A stretch of DNA of 64,000 nt, from the NCBI GenBank assembly GCA_000314955.1, contig BAEM01000059.1, positions 90,317 to 154,316 on the forward strand. The letters run 5' to 3'. Source of the stretch: Paraglaciecola chathamensis S18K6 (GTDB lineage Bacteria; Pseudomonadota; Gammaproteobacteria; Enterobacterales; Alteromonadaceae). Positions 9,045-18,872 of this stretch are shown one piece after another (position 1 is the stretch's first letter; every line of letters begins with the position of its first letter). The notes beneath the pieces are model-generated. The model worked only from the letters and a program-made list of their open reading frames with translations. It did not search any database and was not told the DNA's origin. The translations under genes were made by a program, and so were the position numbers.

Positions 9045-10030
9045 TATTCAATACTTTCTCTTTTTCGTTAGTGAACTCTGGCCTTGGCTGCACTATTCTT
9101 AAAATAATCTCTTAAAAAAATGATGCTTCGTGTTCTGCTCCAGTCTAGAACTGAGCGTTTGACCTCGGTGTAAATTAGTTGGTGATTCAAGTACTTCACT
9201 TAAGCACGATTAGCACCACTTTTAGCATTCTACTTGTTATTTTTAGCTTATGTTCATAGAAGGGCCGCTTCACTGACTATCGTAGCGAAGTCAATACCGC
9301 CTTTCCTTAGCGAATGTCTAGGTAAGTTACTTCCTTAATGTTGCAAATTTTAGAGGCTTTAGCATAACTTTCATTTTACGAGCATACTGCCGCGCTTTCA
9401 GTAAGCGATCATACAGCCGCGCTAACATCATTTCATCGACTTTATGAGCTAAGTCTCAATTGAGCCCTAGCAAACTTAATTTTTGTTGTAGTGTACCTCC
9501 CGATAATAAAGCGGAGTTTTACTGGCTATTTATCACTGTTAGCTAGCGAGTAGTGAATGCGCTATACATATACCCGCTCAGAGAGACCCATTCAGAAAAA
9601 TTCGATTTAGATGGGCCGCGATATAGGCATTGATTCAATACTAGAGTTTCTGTTTAGTTTTACAGAAGGTATAATGCGCTGAAACGGCGTAATCTATATT
9701 TTGGATGACAACTTTACCGCGACAGTGGGAAATTGCGCGCTAAACAATTGGGCAGGGCCGTTTTCACATCTTACACCGCTACAGGAGCGAAATGGATTGC
9801 TGCTCGATTTTTGAAAAACGCTAATAAAAAACACGTGCTTCATGGTAACTCAAACAAACCCTTAGTGATTCGTTATTTAAGGGTAGGGCTGTGGGCCTGC
9901 TATTTGCATACAGCGACTTAAGCGGGTGGTGTTTCACGTTTTTTGGGTATAGCCCATTCAAGTGACATGAGTATTTAGCGTGAAACGGCAAACAATCAAT
10001 ATTAATGAGTGAATTTATGAGAGATGGATT
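9045..10030. other. Long intergenic region upstream of the main EPS operon
   Basis: About 985 bases between divergently transcribed genes, probably containing the promoter and leader of the six-gene operon starting at 10031. A 62-codon open frame (9733-9921) has no recognised domain and I do not call it. I searched by eye for an ops/JUMPstart motif, strong hairpins and conserved RNA cores and saw none convincing. The unusual length leaves room for a regulatory leader or a decayed gene. Confidence 0.5.
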
Positions 10031-11029
10031 ATGAAGTATTTAGTTACTGGCGCTGCGGGATTCATTGGTAACTATGTTGCTGAAAAACTGTGTAATCAAG
10101 GGCATGAGGTCATAGGGTTAGACAACCTAAACGATTATTATGACCCTGATTTAAAATTAGCTCGACTCAAACGTATTGAACATTTTGATAATTTCACTTT
10201 TGTTAAAGCGGATATATCAGACCGAGATACGATTGCCACTTTGTTCTCGCAGCAAAAATTTGACCGGGTAATCCATTTGGCGGCGCAGGCTGGGGTGCGC
10301 TACTCTATCGAAAACCCCATGGCATATATAGATTCTAACCTTACCGGAATGGCCACTATTCTCGAAGGCTGCCGCCACAATAACGTTGAGCATTTAGTCT
10401 ACGCCTCTTCAAGCTCTGTATACGGTGCAAATAAGAAGATACCATTCGCTGAAAGCGACCGAGTAGATTACCCTGTGTCCTTGTACGCTGCGACAAAAAA
10501 GTCCAATGAATTAATGGCCCATACCTATAGCCACCTTTATGCATTACCTACCACAGGATTGCGTTTTTTTACGGTTTATGGCCCCTGGGGTCGCCCAGAT
10601 ATGGCCCCATTTTTATTTACGGACGCCGTGGCCAATGACCGTCCAATAAAAGTGTTTAACGATGGCAAAATGCAGCGCGACTTTACTTACATCGATGATA
10701 TTGTAGAAGGGATAGTACGTATACAAGATGTAATACCTAAGCCTGTTGAACAAGCGCCAACTGAGTCGTCTCCATATTACAAGTTATATAACATAGGTAA
10801 CAATTCTCCTGTTGAGCTTGAAGCTTTTATTACTTGTATTGAGAATGCGTTAGGCAAAAAAGCAGTAAAAAATTACATGCCTATGCAAGATGGCGATGTA
10901 GTAAGAACCTTCGCTGATATCACTAACCTTGAAAGTGAGATTGGCTTTAAACCGAAAACTGACCTTCAGGACGGGATTAATCATTTTGTTGATTGGTTCA
11001 AAGACTATCACGCTAATAAAGCAAGCTAG
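10031..11029 (+). CDS. NAD-dependent epimerase, probable UDP-glucuronate 4-epimerase
   Basis: A 332-residue cytoplasmic protein of the extended short-chain dehydrogenase family. It shows the NAD-binding GxxGxxG at residues 7-13 (TGAAGFIGNY), catalytic Tyr152 and Lys156 in SLYAATKKSNE, and the nearby SSSSVYG. The segment DNLNDYYDPDLKLARLKRI is characteristic of UDP-glucuronate 4-epimerases (LspL/Cap1J type), which interconvert UDP-GlcA and UDP-GalA for acidic polysaccharides. The segment RFFTVYGPWGRPDMAPFLFT is also typical. It is the first gene of the rightward operon and supplies an activated sugar to the transferases that follow. Substrate specificity is inferred from overall similarity. 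Confidence 0.85.
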   Translation: MKYLVTGAAGFIGNYVAEKLCNQGHEVIGLDNLNDYYDPDLKLARLKRIEHFDNFTFVKADISDRDTIATLFSQQKFDRVIHLAAQAGVRYSIENPMAYIDSNLTGMATILEGCRHNNVEHLVYASSSSVYGANKKIPFAESDRVDYPVSLYAATKKSNELMAHTYSHLYALPTTGLRFFTVYGPWGRPDMAPFLFTDAVANDRPIKVFNDGKMQRDFTYIDDIVEGIVRIQDVIPKPVEQAPTESSPYYKLYNIGNNSPVELEAFITCIENALGKKAVKNYMPMQDGDVVRTFADITNLESEIGFKPKTDLQDGINHFVDWFKDYHANKAS

Positions 11030-11320
11030 ACTAGGCCACCCATGCTATTAAAGGCGTTAAAGGCCGCGAGATAAAACGTCGGGGAGTTCTGTCACATTGG
11101 CTAAATATCTTTGCACTATGATAATGTGAAAAGTGATTTTGTTGGTTTGGGCTAATAGGCTATTGAGCTGAAATAGTTATCTAGCATTTTGGTATTACTT
11201 TTGCTTAAACGCTAAAGAAGCATCATTAGCTACCCTAGTGTATGCAAAGTCTGTTATTAAGTGGCTCTCTCGTTATACAAAGCAGGGAATCGAATTGAAA
11301 TAGTGAAACGAGAAGAATCA

Positions 11321-12088
11321 ATGAAGTTAGAAGAAGTAGTGAAAACAAATGTAGGTGGTTTAATCACTGCCTGTATTGACCGGAAGCAGTTAGTCGACTT
11401 AATGGTGTGTCGTGTATTAGATACACGCGCAGGGGAGAAACATTCTCCTCTTGTGATTTTTTCATCCAACGGACACAGTATTTCGATCGCCAATAGTGAC
11501 GCTCCAATGGGTCGTATGCTTAACGAAGCTGACATTTTACATGCCGATGGGCAAAGCGTTGTTAGTTTTTCGCGTTGGTTCAGTGATACACCTATTCCCG
11601 AACGCAGTGCTACGACTGACACTATTCATGACGTCCCGCTTATGTCTTCTGAAAACATTAAGCACTTTCTTCTTGGGGCCAATCAAGCAACCATTGAAAA
11701 ATGCGGTGCGATATTGTCCGAAAAATACAGCAATTTTGACGTGGTCGGCACTCAACATGGCTATTTTGATGAAGCAGATGAAGATGGAATCGTTGCAAAA
11801 ATTAATGCTTCGGGGTGCGAAGTACTCTGGGTTGGCCTTGGTAAACCCAAAGAGCAATTATTTATTTTGCGCAACAAAAGTAAGCTCACCGTGCCTGTGA
11901 TTATATCGTGTGGCGGTTGCTACAATTTTGTCACCGGTGACTACAAGCGAGCGCCCGAGTTCTTCCAAAAGCTAGGGTTAGAATGGTTACACAGAGCCAT
12001 GACTGAACCTAAGAAGCTCCTATGGCGATATATCACGACCAACCCTCATGCTGTATATTGTGTTATCAAGCATCGCTACTTTGTTTAG
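11321..12088 (+). CDS. WecG/TagA/CpsF family glycosyltransferase (GT26)
   Basis: A protein of about 255 residues of the WecG/TagA/CpsF family, membrane-associated enzymes that add a sugar such as ManNAcA, ManNAc or glucose to an undecaprenyl-diphosphate-linked acceptor. Typical features are ANSDAPMGRMLNEADILHAD (the donor-site region), FLLGA, GTQHGYF, the VLWVGLGKPKEQLFI segment, and the C-terminal RAPEFFQKLGLEWLHRAMTE with a following Arg-rich tail. A GTG at 11261 would add 20 residues, but the ATG at 11321 has a purine-rich stretch (AGAAG) about 6 bases upstream and matches the usual start of the family, so I prefer it. It lies about 290 bases after the epimerase and 9 bases before the next gene. 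Confidence 0.87.
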   Translation: MKLEEVVKTNVGGLITACIDRKQLVDLMVCRVLDTRAGEKHSPLVIFSSNGHSISIANSDAPMGRMLNEADILHADGQSVVSFSRWFSDTPIPERSATTDTIHDVPLMSSENIKHFLLGANQATIEKCGAILSEKYSNFDVVGTQHGYFDEADEDGIVAKINASGCEVLWVGLGKPKEQLFILRNKSKLTVPVIISCGGCYNFVTGDYKRAPEFFQKLGLEWLHRAMTEPKKLLWRYITTNPHAVYCVIKHRYFV

Positions 12089-12097
12089 GGAATAAAC

Positions 12098-13189
12098 GTG
12101 GGTAACAAAAAAGTACTGTTTCTACACAAGTGGTTCTCTTTATCGGGGGGAGTTGAACGTGTCCATCAAAATTTATCTAATGCATTAGCCAGTGAAGACA
12201 TAACGTCAGAATTCTATGTTTATGATATTACAGGTGATAAGAAAGCTGGCTACGATAAACTCATAGAATCAAAAACGGCCACTCATCCAGTTCAATCAGA
12301 TAGTTTTCTAAAGAAGCTAGGACATTTATTCGCACATATCAAAGCACAAGAAATTGACGTAATCATAGCAGCCACTGAAACAGCAAACATACTCGCTGCA
12401 TTTTGTGCGATTAGATTTCCTAAATTGTCTGTTGTGTACACAAGACACTGCGCGTTTGATGTGAGTGACCAGAAGCTTTCACCAGCAAAGATTAAACTGT
12501 TATACAATTTCTATTCGCTAACTGGTGGTGCAATTGTGACCGTTTCTGGTTCATTACAACAAGAGTTACTGAGCAATATCAAATTAGGAAGAAAGCATGT
12601 TGAGTTTATTCCTAACGCTGTGGTCGATGAGAAAGTTATTGAAAAATCTCAGTTGAACACAGATAACTTTGTCTCATCTGACTATTTTTGTGCAGTAGGT
12701 CGGTTAGTTGAGCAAAAAGGCTTTGATATGCTCATTCAGGCTTACGCGCAGGCCCGTCAGAAGAACAATGATCTACCCAAGTTAATCGTAGTGGGTATTG
12801 GTGATTTGTTAACAGAGTTAACCCAACTCGCAGAATCATTAAATATCAAAGAGTATGTGGAATTCTACGGTTTCACCGACAACCCTTATTATATTATCCG
12901 CAATGCTCAAGCGTTTATCTTGTCATCTCGCCATGAAGGGATGCCCACTGCGTTAGTTGAAGCCATGTACCTTAACACCCCAGTTATCGCATTTGATTGC
13001 CCCACAGGGCCTTCAGAGTTAATTGAAAATGGCAAAAATGGCTTTTTAGTTGAAGCAAATAATGTAGATAAGCTCGCAGGTGCCATCAGCAAGTATAAAC
13101 AATTACATGGTAAAGAGATTGCTCAGAGTGTTAGTGCGTTCGAGTATCAGAGTGTTGCGCGTCGTTATATCAATGAATTTAGTGGGTAA
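12098..13189 (+). CDS. Glycosyltransferase family 4 protein
   Basis: A 363-residue GT-B glycosyltransferase starting at a GTG preceded by AGGGA. The N-terminal acceptor domain begins KVLFLHKWFSLSGGVERVH. The donor domain contains FCAVGRLVEQKGFDMLIQAY and the EX7E motif in HEGMPTALVEAMYLNTPVIA. It should add one sugar to the lipid-linked repeat unit. It is tightly packed in the operon, with 9 bases before it and 3 bases to the next gene. Together with that gene it forms a tandem pair of similar GT4 enzymes (shared FDCPTGP and FDCPSGP stretches), possibly an old duplication. Confidence 0.9.
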   Translation: MGNKKVLFLHKWFSLSGGVERVHQNLSNALASEDITSEFYVYDITGDKKAGYDKLIESKTATHPVQSDSFLKKLGHLFAHIKAQEIDVIIAATETANILAAFCAIRFPKLSVVYTRHCAFDVSDQKLSPAKIKLLYNFYSLTGGAIVTVSGSLQQELLSNIKLGRKHVEFIPNAVVDEKVIEKSQLNTDNFVSSDYFCAVGRLVEQKGFDMLIQAYAQARQKNNDLPKLIVVGIGDLLTELTQLAESLNIKEYVEFYGFTDNPYYIIRNAQAFILSSRHEGMPTALVEAMYLNTPVIAFDCPTGPSELIENGKNGFLVEANNVDKLAGAISKYKQLHGKEIAQSVSAFEYQSVARRYINEFSG

Positions 13190-13192
13190 GTA

Positions 13193-14314
13193 ATGGCGAA
13201 AATCAGTATTGTTTTGCACGATTTGCGTGGCGGTGGTGCCGAAAAAATGATGGTGCGCCTTGCAAACCAATTAGCAGAAAACGGTGATAGCGTTGAAATG
13301 ATTCTGTTAACCGCTGGCGGGGTAAATAAACCTTTTTTAAGTAAATCAGTCACCTTAGTTGAATTAAACTCGACACGTACATTATCGGCTTTTTCCCCTT
13401 TGCGTAAACATTTAAAAGCATCGCAACCAGACGGTATCTTGGCTGCGTTAACTCATGTTAACGTGATAACCAGTGTAGTGTGCGCCAGTTTAGGGTGGTT
13501 ATCACGTTTATCCGTCAGCGAGCGAAACACGTTTTCATTAGACAGGAAGGTAAACAACGGCCTGGTAATGAAAGCGACTTACGCCATAGCCCCTTATATC
13601 TACCGTTACATACCCAACCCTGTTATAGCCGTTTCCAAAGGAGTTGCCGACGACCTAGTAGCATGTTCTGTCGTAAGGCAAAAAGATGTATGTAGCGCAT
13701 CAAATCCGGTTATTACTAACGATACACTCGAAGCAGCTAAGCAACAGGCTAAGCACCCTTGGCTAACGAACAAAACAGGTAAAACGGTGGTTGCAGTAGG
13801 TCGCCTTAGCGATCAAAAGGGTTTTGATATGCTAATCGATGCCTTTGCTACGGTTTTGAAAGAGGTAGACGCGCGATTGGTCATTTTCGGTGAAGGTGAA
13901 TTACGCGATGAACTTCAGCGTAAAATCGAGCAACATAACATGGCGCAATCAGTAGACCTAGCTGGCTACACTGACAACCCCATTGCAGAAATTAAACAAG
14001 CTGACTTATTCGTCTTGTCTTCACGTTTTGAAGGAAGTCCAAATGTATTGGTCGAGGCGATGTCGGTAGGGTGTAAGGTGGCTGCTTTTGATTGCCCTTC
14101 GGGACCGATGGAAACACTCGATGGTGGCGCTGTGGCCCCCTTAATCGAATACAAAAACGTATCTGCTCTAGCGAAAACCATAAAAGCTGAACTGGCCACC
14201 GATAACAGTTTAGAAAACCGTAGTAGGATTATTGGCGCGGTAGAGCGATTCAGTGCTGAAAATTCAGCGAATGAATATCGAAAACTCATTTTCGCCAATG
14301 CTCAGGTGAAGTAA
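13193..14314 (+). CDS. Glycosyltransferase family 4 protein
   Basis: A 373-residue GT4 enzyme. The N-terminus KISIVLHDLRGGGAEKMMVR contains the GGGAE motif typical of polysaccharide GT4 transferases. The second domain has VVAVGRLSDQKGFDMLIDAF and the EX7E motif in FEGSPNVLVEAMSVGCKVAA. It begins three bases after the preceding GT4 stop and ends 9 bases before the polymerase gene, so translation is probably coupled. Donor sugar and linkage are unknown; the enzyme is expected to be retaining by family. Confidence 0.9.
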   Translation: MAKISIVLHDLRGGGAEKMMVRLANQLAENGDSVEMILLTAGGVNKPFLSKSVTLVELNSTRTLSAFSPLRKHLKASQPDGILAALTHVNVITSVVCASLGWLSRLSVSERNTFSLDRKVNNGLVMKATYAIAPYIYRYIPNPVIAVSKGVADDLVACSVVRQKDVCSASNPVITNDTLEAAKQQAKHPWLTNKTGKTVVAVGRLSDQKGFDMLIDAFATVLKEVDARLVIFGEGELRDELQRKIEQHNMAQSVDLAGYTDNPIAEIKQADLFVLSSRFEGSPNVLVEAMSVGCKVAAFDCPSGPMETLDGGAVAPLIEYKNVSALAKTIKAELATDNSLENRSRIIGAVERFSAENSANEYRKLIFANAQVK

Positions 14315-14323
14315 ATAGCTGCT

Positions 14324-15613
14324 ATGAAAATCACTATTGATACCCTTAAACGTGCTTACTTATTCACCACTGTTTTTTATTACTTCGGTTTTTTGAGCTT
14401 TACTTCGCGCATTTTAAGCGGTGGAGGCTCAAGTGATTTAATGAGCGCGAATGCCTCGGGCAATGCCGCAAAGCAAGTTATTGGTATTCTTTTATTGCTT
14501 TCAGGTGTTTATCTGTTATTGAAAGTTGATAAGAAATTATTATTTTCCATGCTCATTAAAAGTCTATGGTGGTGGGTGTTAATTGCTTTCTTTCTAGCAT
14601 CTATTTATTGGTCATATGAGCCAGGAATCACCTTCCGTCGCAGTATTGCTTTTATTACCTTGGTTGTTGCCGGCTTTTGCGTTGTATCTCATTTCACCGC
14701 TGAATCTTTGATGTATTTTATCGCTAAGGCGATATTTGTTGCCGCAGTCATGGGGCTTATTTATTTGGTGATCTCCCCCAGCAACGCTTTAGGTGGTCAT
14801 GGTGAAGGTGACAGAGCTAATATGTTCATCGGTATCATGAGTGATAAAAACGGCGGTGCGCGCTTATATGCTTACGGTATCTTGATTTTGGTTGGGTTGG
14901 GGTACTACCGAGCGCGTAATCATAAAATAATGCTGGCAGTTTTAGGTGTCTGTTTAATTTTTGCCAACTCAGCAACTGCTATAGTTATGGTATTTGCAGG
15001 TGTTGGTCTAATAACGCTATTTAAGATTATGCGCACACATAGCCCAAATGTAAATTTACGTCGCGTAATCATCATTACTTTGCTGCTCATTGCCGCAGCA
15101 GTTGTCGTTTCCTATTTATACGCTTTTTTATTAGAGCTACTTGGGCGAGACCCGACTTTAACTAACCGAACTGTCATTTGGGGACTGCTTGATGAATATA
15201 TTCAAGCTGAAAGTACCTTGGGATATGGCTTTGGTGCTTTTTGGGTTAGTGATGCGGTAACCAGTTTTGTAGATCGCTGGAGTTATATAGGAAATGCCCA
15301 CAGTGGTTATTACGAAGTCATGCTGTACGGAGGGAAAGTTGGTCTGTTTTTGGTAGTCTTTCTTACCCTTAAAATTGTCAAAGATTTAGTGCAGGGTTAT
15401 ATCGTCAGTGAGAAAAATGGACTGCTTGCTGCGCTCTTAGCCATTATTTTAATGCAATGCATAGTGAATTACATTGGTTTTGTCATTATGAACCACAATA
15501 GCGCTGACATGCTTATATATGCCGTTATTTCATTTGTCGCTATGCTCTCTATTACTGACAAGAGGCCTGCCAGCGAAATAAAAAATCCCTCTTTAATGGT
15601 GAAAAATTTATAA
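14324..15613 (+). CDS. O-antigen polymerase/ligase family membrane protein (Wzy-like)
   Basis: A 429-residue inner-membrane protein with about 10-12 hydrophobic segments and a large periplasmic loop near residues 270-330. The stretch LLGRDPTLTNRTVIWGLL, followed by GYGFGAFW, matches the conserved region of the Wzy/WaaL superfamily (PF04932), which joins lipid-linked repeat units or transfers glycans in the periplasm. Its place amid EPS glycosyltransferases and the presence of a Wzx-type flippase at 2885-4345 favour a polymerase role over a ligase. It is four bases from the following GT2 gene. Confidence 0.85.
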   Translation: MKITIDTLKRAYLFTTVFYYFGFLSFTSRILSGGGSSDLMSANASGNAAKQVIGILLLLSGVYLLLKVDKKLLFSMLIKSLWWWVLIAFFLASIYWSYEPGITFRRSIAFITLVVAGFCVVSHFTAESLMYFIAKAIFVAAVMGLIYLVISPSNALGGHGEGDRANMFIGIMSDKNGGARLYAYGILILVGLGYYRARNHKIMLAVLGVCLIFANSATAIVMVFAGVGLITLFKIMRTHSPNVNLRRVIIITLLLIAAAVVVSYLYAFLLELLGRDPTLTNRTVIWGLLDEYIQAESTLGYGFGAFWVSDAVTSFVDRWSYIGNAHSGYYEVMLYGGKVGLFLVVFLTLKIVKDLVQGYIVSEKNGLLAALLAIILMQCIVNYIGFVIMNHNSADMLIYAVISFVAMLSITDKRPASEIKNPSLMVKNL

Positions 15614-15616
15614 ATT

Positions 15617-16597
15617 ATGATAGTCAATGCGAATCTAAATCCGATTTATTCAGATGTCTCTGTCATTATACCTGCCTACAATTGCAGCCAAAGTATACTC
15701 AGAGCGCTAGAGTCTATTTTTATGCAAAGCGCACCGCCAAAGGAAGTTATAATTGTCGATGATGGCTCACAAGATGATACACAGGGTGTGGTAGAGGGCA
15801 GCGAGTACGCTAACCGTGTAACATATGTAAAACAAACCAATGCAGGCCCTTCTAAAGCGCGTAATAACGCAATTTCATTAGCTACTTGTGAATGGTTAGC
15901 TTTTCTAGATGCAGATGATTTGTGGGTAGATAAAGATAAGCTTCGCCTACAAATGGAACTGATTGATAAACATCCAGACGCAGTATTAATTGATACTTAT
16001 GCTTCGGTGGATTGGCATGGTCAGCGAGAGGAGACTGAATCGCGTCAGAAAGACGGCGAGGTTTTAAAGCAGTTCCTTTATAGCAATATTATTAATGCCA
16101 CCTCATCTGTTTTAGCCAAGCGAGAAGACGTTGTTGAAATAGGTGGGTTTGTCGATGATTTACGCTTCGGTGAAGACAGGCTACTGTGGGCGCAACTAGC
16201 TAAAGTCGGGGGGGTGTACACATTGCCGCTGGTGACGGTTAAAAAATTTAATGCCATCGGTAACTTAACCTCAAAAGGCGATAAAAACTACCATTATCGC
16301 GTTGATTTAGTGAATAGGTTGCTCGGGTTTATTGATGCACCGAAGTCAGAACTTGCCGATATTTGGTTAACAAATGTAATCGACTTTTTCCGGTTAAGCT
16401 TTAAAGCAAACGATCCTGCCACTTATTTATTGATATTTAATGATACCCTAAAGCACAAGGGTGCTAAATTATGGCTTACCAAATATGGATTTTTGGCTAT
16501 TCAAGCTAAGATATTTAGTAGTTTTACGCCTTTACTCTTTCTAAAAAGTAACTTAAAGAAAGGAAGTAAAACAGACTCTGATACAGCGAAAATCTAG
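15617..16597 (+). CDS. Glycosyltransferase family 2 protein
   Basis: A 326-residue GT-A inverting glycosyltransferase. It begins, after a short leader, with SVIIPAYNCSQSILRALESI, followed by VIIVDDGSQDDT (nucleotide-binding Asp pair) and, near residue 95, the metal-binding FLDADD. GEDRLLWAQLAKVGG is the usual position of the catalytic ED motif. The last 100 residues lack a recognised domain. It is the last gene of the six-gene rightward operon and probably extends the lipid-linked repeat unit; the donor is unknown. Confidence 0.9.
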   Translation: MIVNANLNPIYSDVSVIIPAYNCSQSILRALESIFMQSAPPKEVIIVDDGSQDDTQGVVEGSEYANRVTYVKQTNAGPSKARNNAISLATCEWLAFLDADDLWVDKDKLRLQMELIDKHPDAVLIDTYASVDWHGQREETESRQKDGEVLKQFLYSNIINATSSVLAKREDVVEIGGFVDDLRFGEDRLLWAQLAKVGGVYTLPLVTVKKFNAIGNLTSKGDKNYHYRVDLVNRLLGFIDAPKSELADIWLTNVIDFFRLSFKANDPATYLLIFNDTLKHKGAKLWLTKYGFLAIQAKIFSSFTPLLFLKSNLKKGSKTDSDTAKI

Positions 16598-16768
16598 CTC
16601 AGCGGTGGTAGTAGGCTTTTTATTTTCCGCATAATTTTGACAAATAATGCTATGTTTATGTTTCAGTATTTTTAATGTAGACGATTCTTAAGAAGAGTTA
16701 GACTTGCAACTTCTTTGTAAGTCTAGCACCTCTGTTGCTCTGGATACTTTCTACTAGCAAACTCAAGG

Positions 16769-17704
16769 ATGTCGCTAATGAATAAAATATCACTACAGCT
16801 AACAGAAAAACTCGCCTTTTTCCTTGCCTCGCTCTGTTTTTGCCAAAGTCTATCGGCCACTGTGATTAGTACAGCGGTAACAGCAGAAGCTTACACCGTT
16901 AGTTATCCAGAACCTGATAAAGGCTGGAGAGAGCATGATGCGGGGATGGAATATGCCTCGGCTCTTACCCGCTCTGAGATTTATGATACGAGCGTCTACG
17001 CCGATGCTTACATTGAGGCGAATGCACGAGGTGTTGCTATTTTGTCTATGAATAAGTATGAGGCTAGCGCTGCAAGTGGAAGTGCCACGATAAGTTATCA
17101 ATTAGAAAATGATTCATCACTCGCACAACAATTCGATCTGCGATTCAGCCCTCTTTCTGGCTACTTACAAGCTTATTGTGCTGACCCTGAAGATTTGTTC
17201 AAAGACGGCAGTGGATCAAGACTACCGTGCGCTGCTGATGACTTTTCTTCTGCGAGTTACGCCGCAAAAATCTTGCTAAATGACGAATTGATTTGGTCGA
17301 GTATGGCTCGTGTGCGCTCAGACATTATTGGCGTTGATGTTGTCACCGAGGGGGCTGTGCTGGGCGTTTTTGATGCTGAAACCTATTCATATCGCTGGGA
17401 TACTCAATGGTTTGACCTTCCGCTCGGTGTATTCGAGCCAAACGAAAAATTGAATCTTGTTTATAGTGTCAGTGTAGTAACTGATGGCAAAGCGAGCTTA
17501 GACGGTACAGCAACTTGCGAGCCTTTTAATTGCTCTTATCCTGAAAACAATGCCTTTGCAGAATATGGCTTTCCGCAGTCTATTAACTGGCCTGAGAGCA
17601 TTTTTCAATTTTCGACCAGTTCAATTTCAGTCAATGAGCCTATTCATTTAGGGCTGTTAGGCTTGGCTGCGCTTCTGATTATTCGTTTGAAACGAAATTA
17701 TTAG
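16769..17704 (+). CDS. Secreted protein with PEP-CTERM-like C-terminal tail, unknown function
   Basis: A 311-residue protein with an N-terminal signal peptide (FLASLCFCQSLSATV) and a C-terminal tripartite tail: a short motif NEP, a hydrophobic helix (LGLLGLAALLII) and a basic end (RLKRNY). This resembles a PEP-CTERM sorting signal with N in place of the first P. PEP-CTERM proteins are processed by exosortase in EPS-producing Gram-negative bacteria; no exosortase gene is in this window. The mature part is rich in Ala, Ser, Tyr and acidic residues, with a few cysteines (YCADPED, RLPCAADD, TCEPFNCS) that may form disulfides. I recognise no domain. It follows the EPS operon by 170 bases and may be surface-associated. 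Confidence 0.6.
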   Translation: MSLMNKISLQLTEKLAFFLASLCFCQSLSATVISTAVTAEAYTVSYPEPDKGWREHDAGMEYASALTRSEIYDTSVYADAYIEANARGVAILSMNKYEASAASGSATISYQLENDSSLAQQFDLRFSPLSGYLQAYCADPEDLFKDGSGSRLPCAADDFSSASYAAKILLNDELIWSSMARVRSDIIGVDVVTEGAVLGVFDAETYSYRWDTQWFDLPLGVFEPNEKLNLVYSVSVVTDGKASLDGTATCEPFNCSYPENNAFAEYGFPQSINWPESIFQFSTSSISVNEPIHLGLLGLAALLIIRLKRNY

Positions 17705-17834
17705 CGCATTTCATATTCGTTACTTGAAGGTTGATGATGAAATTGCGCAGTTAATCATTTCGTCAAACCAATCAAAATTTCGAGGTCGAACAGCCGCTTT
17801 TGTTTTTCATCAGCTCAGTTCGATCTTATTTAGT

Positions 17835-18872
17835 TCACACTGAATAAGGCGTAACGTTTTTAACTTCTTTTCGACACTTTGGCCGTTCGAAGAATAGCTT
17901 GATCGGTTGCTTTGTATATAGCTTGCTCGCAATGATACCAATACATACTGCTAATCCTACAGCTATCAGTATATTGGCTGAAAACGAATAAAGGCCAATC
18001 TTACTTAATAACATCCGTGTCGCAGCAGGTAACGCAAAATGTGTGAGGTATATGAATAAACTAATGCTCCCTATATATACGCTAAATTTAAATAGCATAG
18101 TATTTTTAAATACTAATTCAGCGCGATAGCAAATAATTAAAAATGAGATCGCCATAAATAGGGAAACAATAGGTTTAGTTACCCAGGGTAACTCTGAGCG
18201 AAATAGCGCTATAAATACCCCAAAACCGACAAAAAACAGTGGCCCCCATGTTGCTAACTTTTCATTCTTTATCATTTCGATCAACCAGTTACCTTTGAAA
18301 AAACCAATGGCATAGAACAGATAAACCCAAGCGAAACGCTCGAATATACTTCCTGAGAACCAGCCAAAGTAATAACTATTTAAAAGGTTCGCTGCGAGAG
18401 CAACGCTAATTACCAAGCTTGGGGGCACGTTTTTGATAAGTAAGGTAACAAAATGCGAAAGTGCTAGCGCATAGATAAACCAAATGGTGGGTACTGGGTC
18501 CCACAAAATTAATAGTATTTCATCTGCAGCCATATTGGTATTAGTAAAACTATTTGAAAATAATCTTACTAAATAAATAATAATGCTCCACACAAAATAT
18601 ATATAAACCCAATCTAATAGCTTCGAGCGATGCTTTTGAATTGGTTTATTGCAGATTGAGTTTCTAATAAGAATCCCTGATACCATAAAAAACATCGGCA
18701 TCAGCCAGCTTCTAAAAAAATTCGTTAATGCTTGAATGGCTTCAGCGCCAAATTGAAAACTATTGAGTATTCCTTCACATGTGTGATAAGTGACGACTAG
18801 GCAAATACCGATACCTTTAGCTAAATCAAGGTATTTTTGGTGACTCATTACATAAAGTTTTGGATCGCTCAT
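17835..18872 (-). CDS. Acyltransferase-3 family membrane protein
   Basis: A 345-residue polytopic protein of the acyltransferase-3 family without an SGNH domain. The N-terminal LDLAKGIGICLVVTYHTCEG matches the family's first helix with its catalytic-region histidine, and the segment ending SWLMPMFFMVSGIL is the usual second signature. Roughly ten hydrophobic helices follow. Such proteins O-acetylate glycans; the short form resembles succinyl- or acetyl-modifying enzymes in EPS loci. The ATG at 18872 is preceded by GAGGGG at a good distance, favouring it over an internal ATG at 18848. It stands alone between the PEP-CTERM-like gene and the sulfotransferase. Confidence 0.85.
   Translation of the reverse strand: MSDPKLYVMSHQKYLDLAKGIGICLVVTYHTCEGILNSFQFGAEAIQALTNFFRSWLMPMFFMVSGILIRNSICNKPIQKHRSKLLDWVYIYFVWSIIIYLVRLFSNSFTNTNMAADEILLILWDPVPTIWFIYALALSHFVTLLIKNVPPSLVISVALAANLLNSYYFGWFSGSIFERFAWVYLFYAIGFFKGNWLIEMIKNEKLATWGPLFFVGFGVFIALFRSELPWVTKPIVSLFMAISFLIICYRAELVFKNTMLFKFSVYIGSISLFIYLTHFALPAATRMLLSKIGLYSFSANILIAVGLAVCIGIIASKLYTKQPIKLFFERPKCRKEVKNVTPYSV

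Noticed and set aside
9733..9921. 62-codon open frame on the plus strand
   Set aside because: No domain, no clear ribosome site, composition like the surrounding non-coding DNA.
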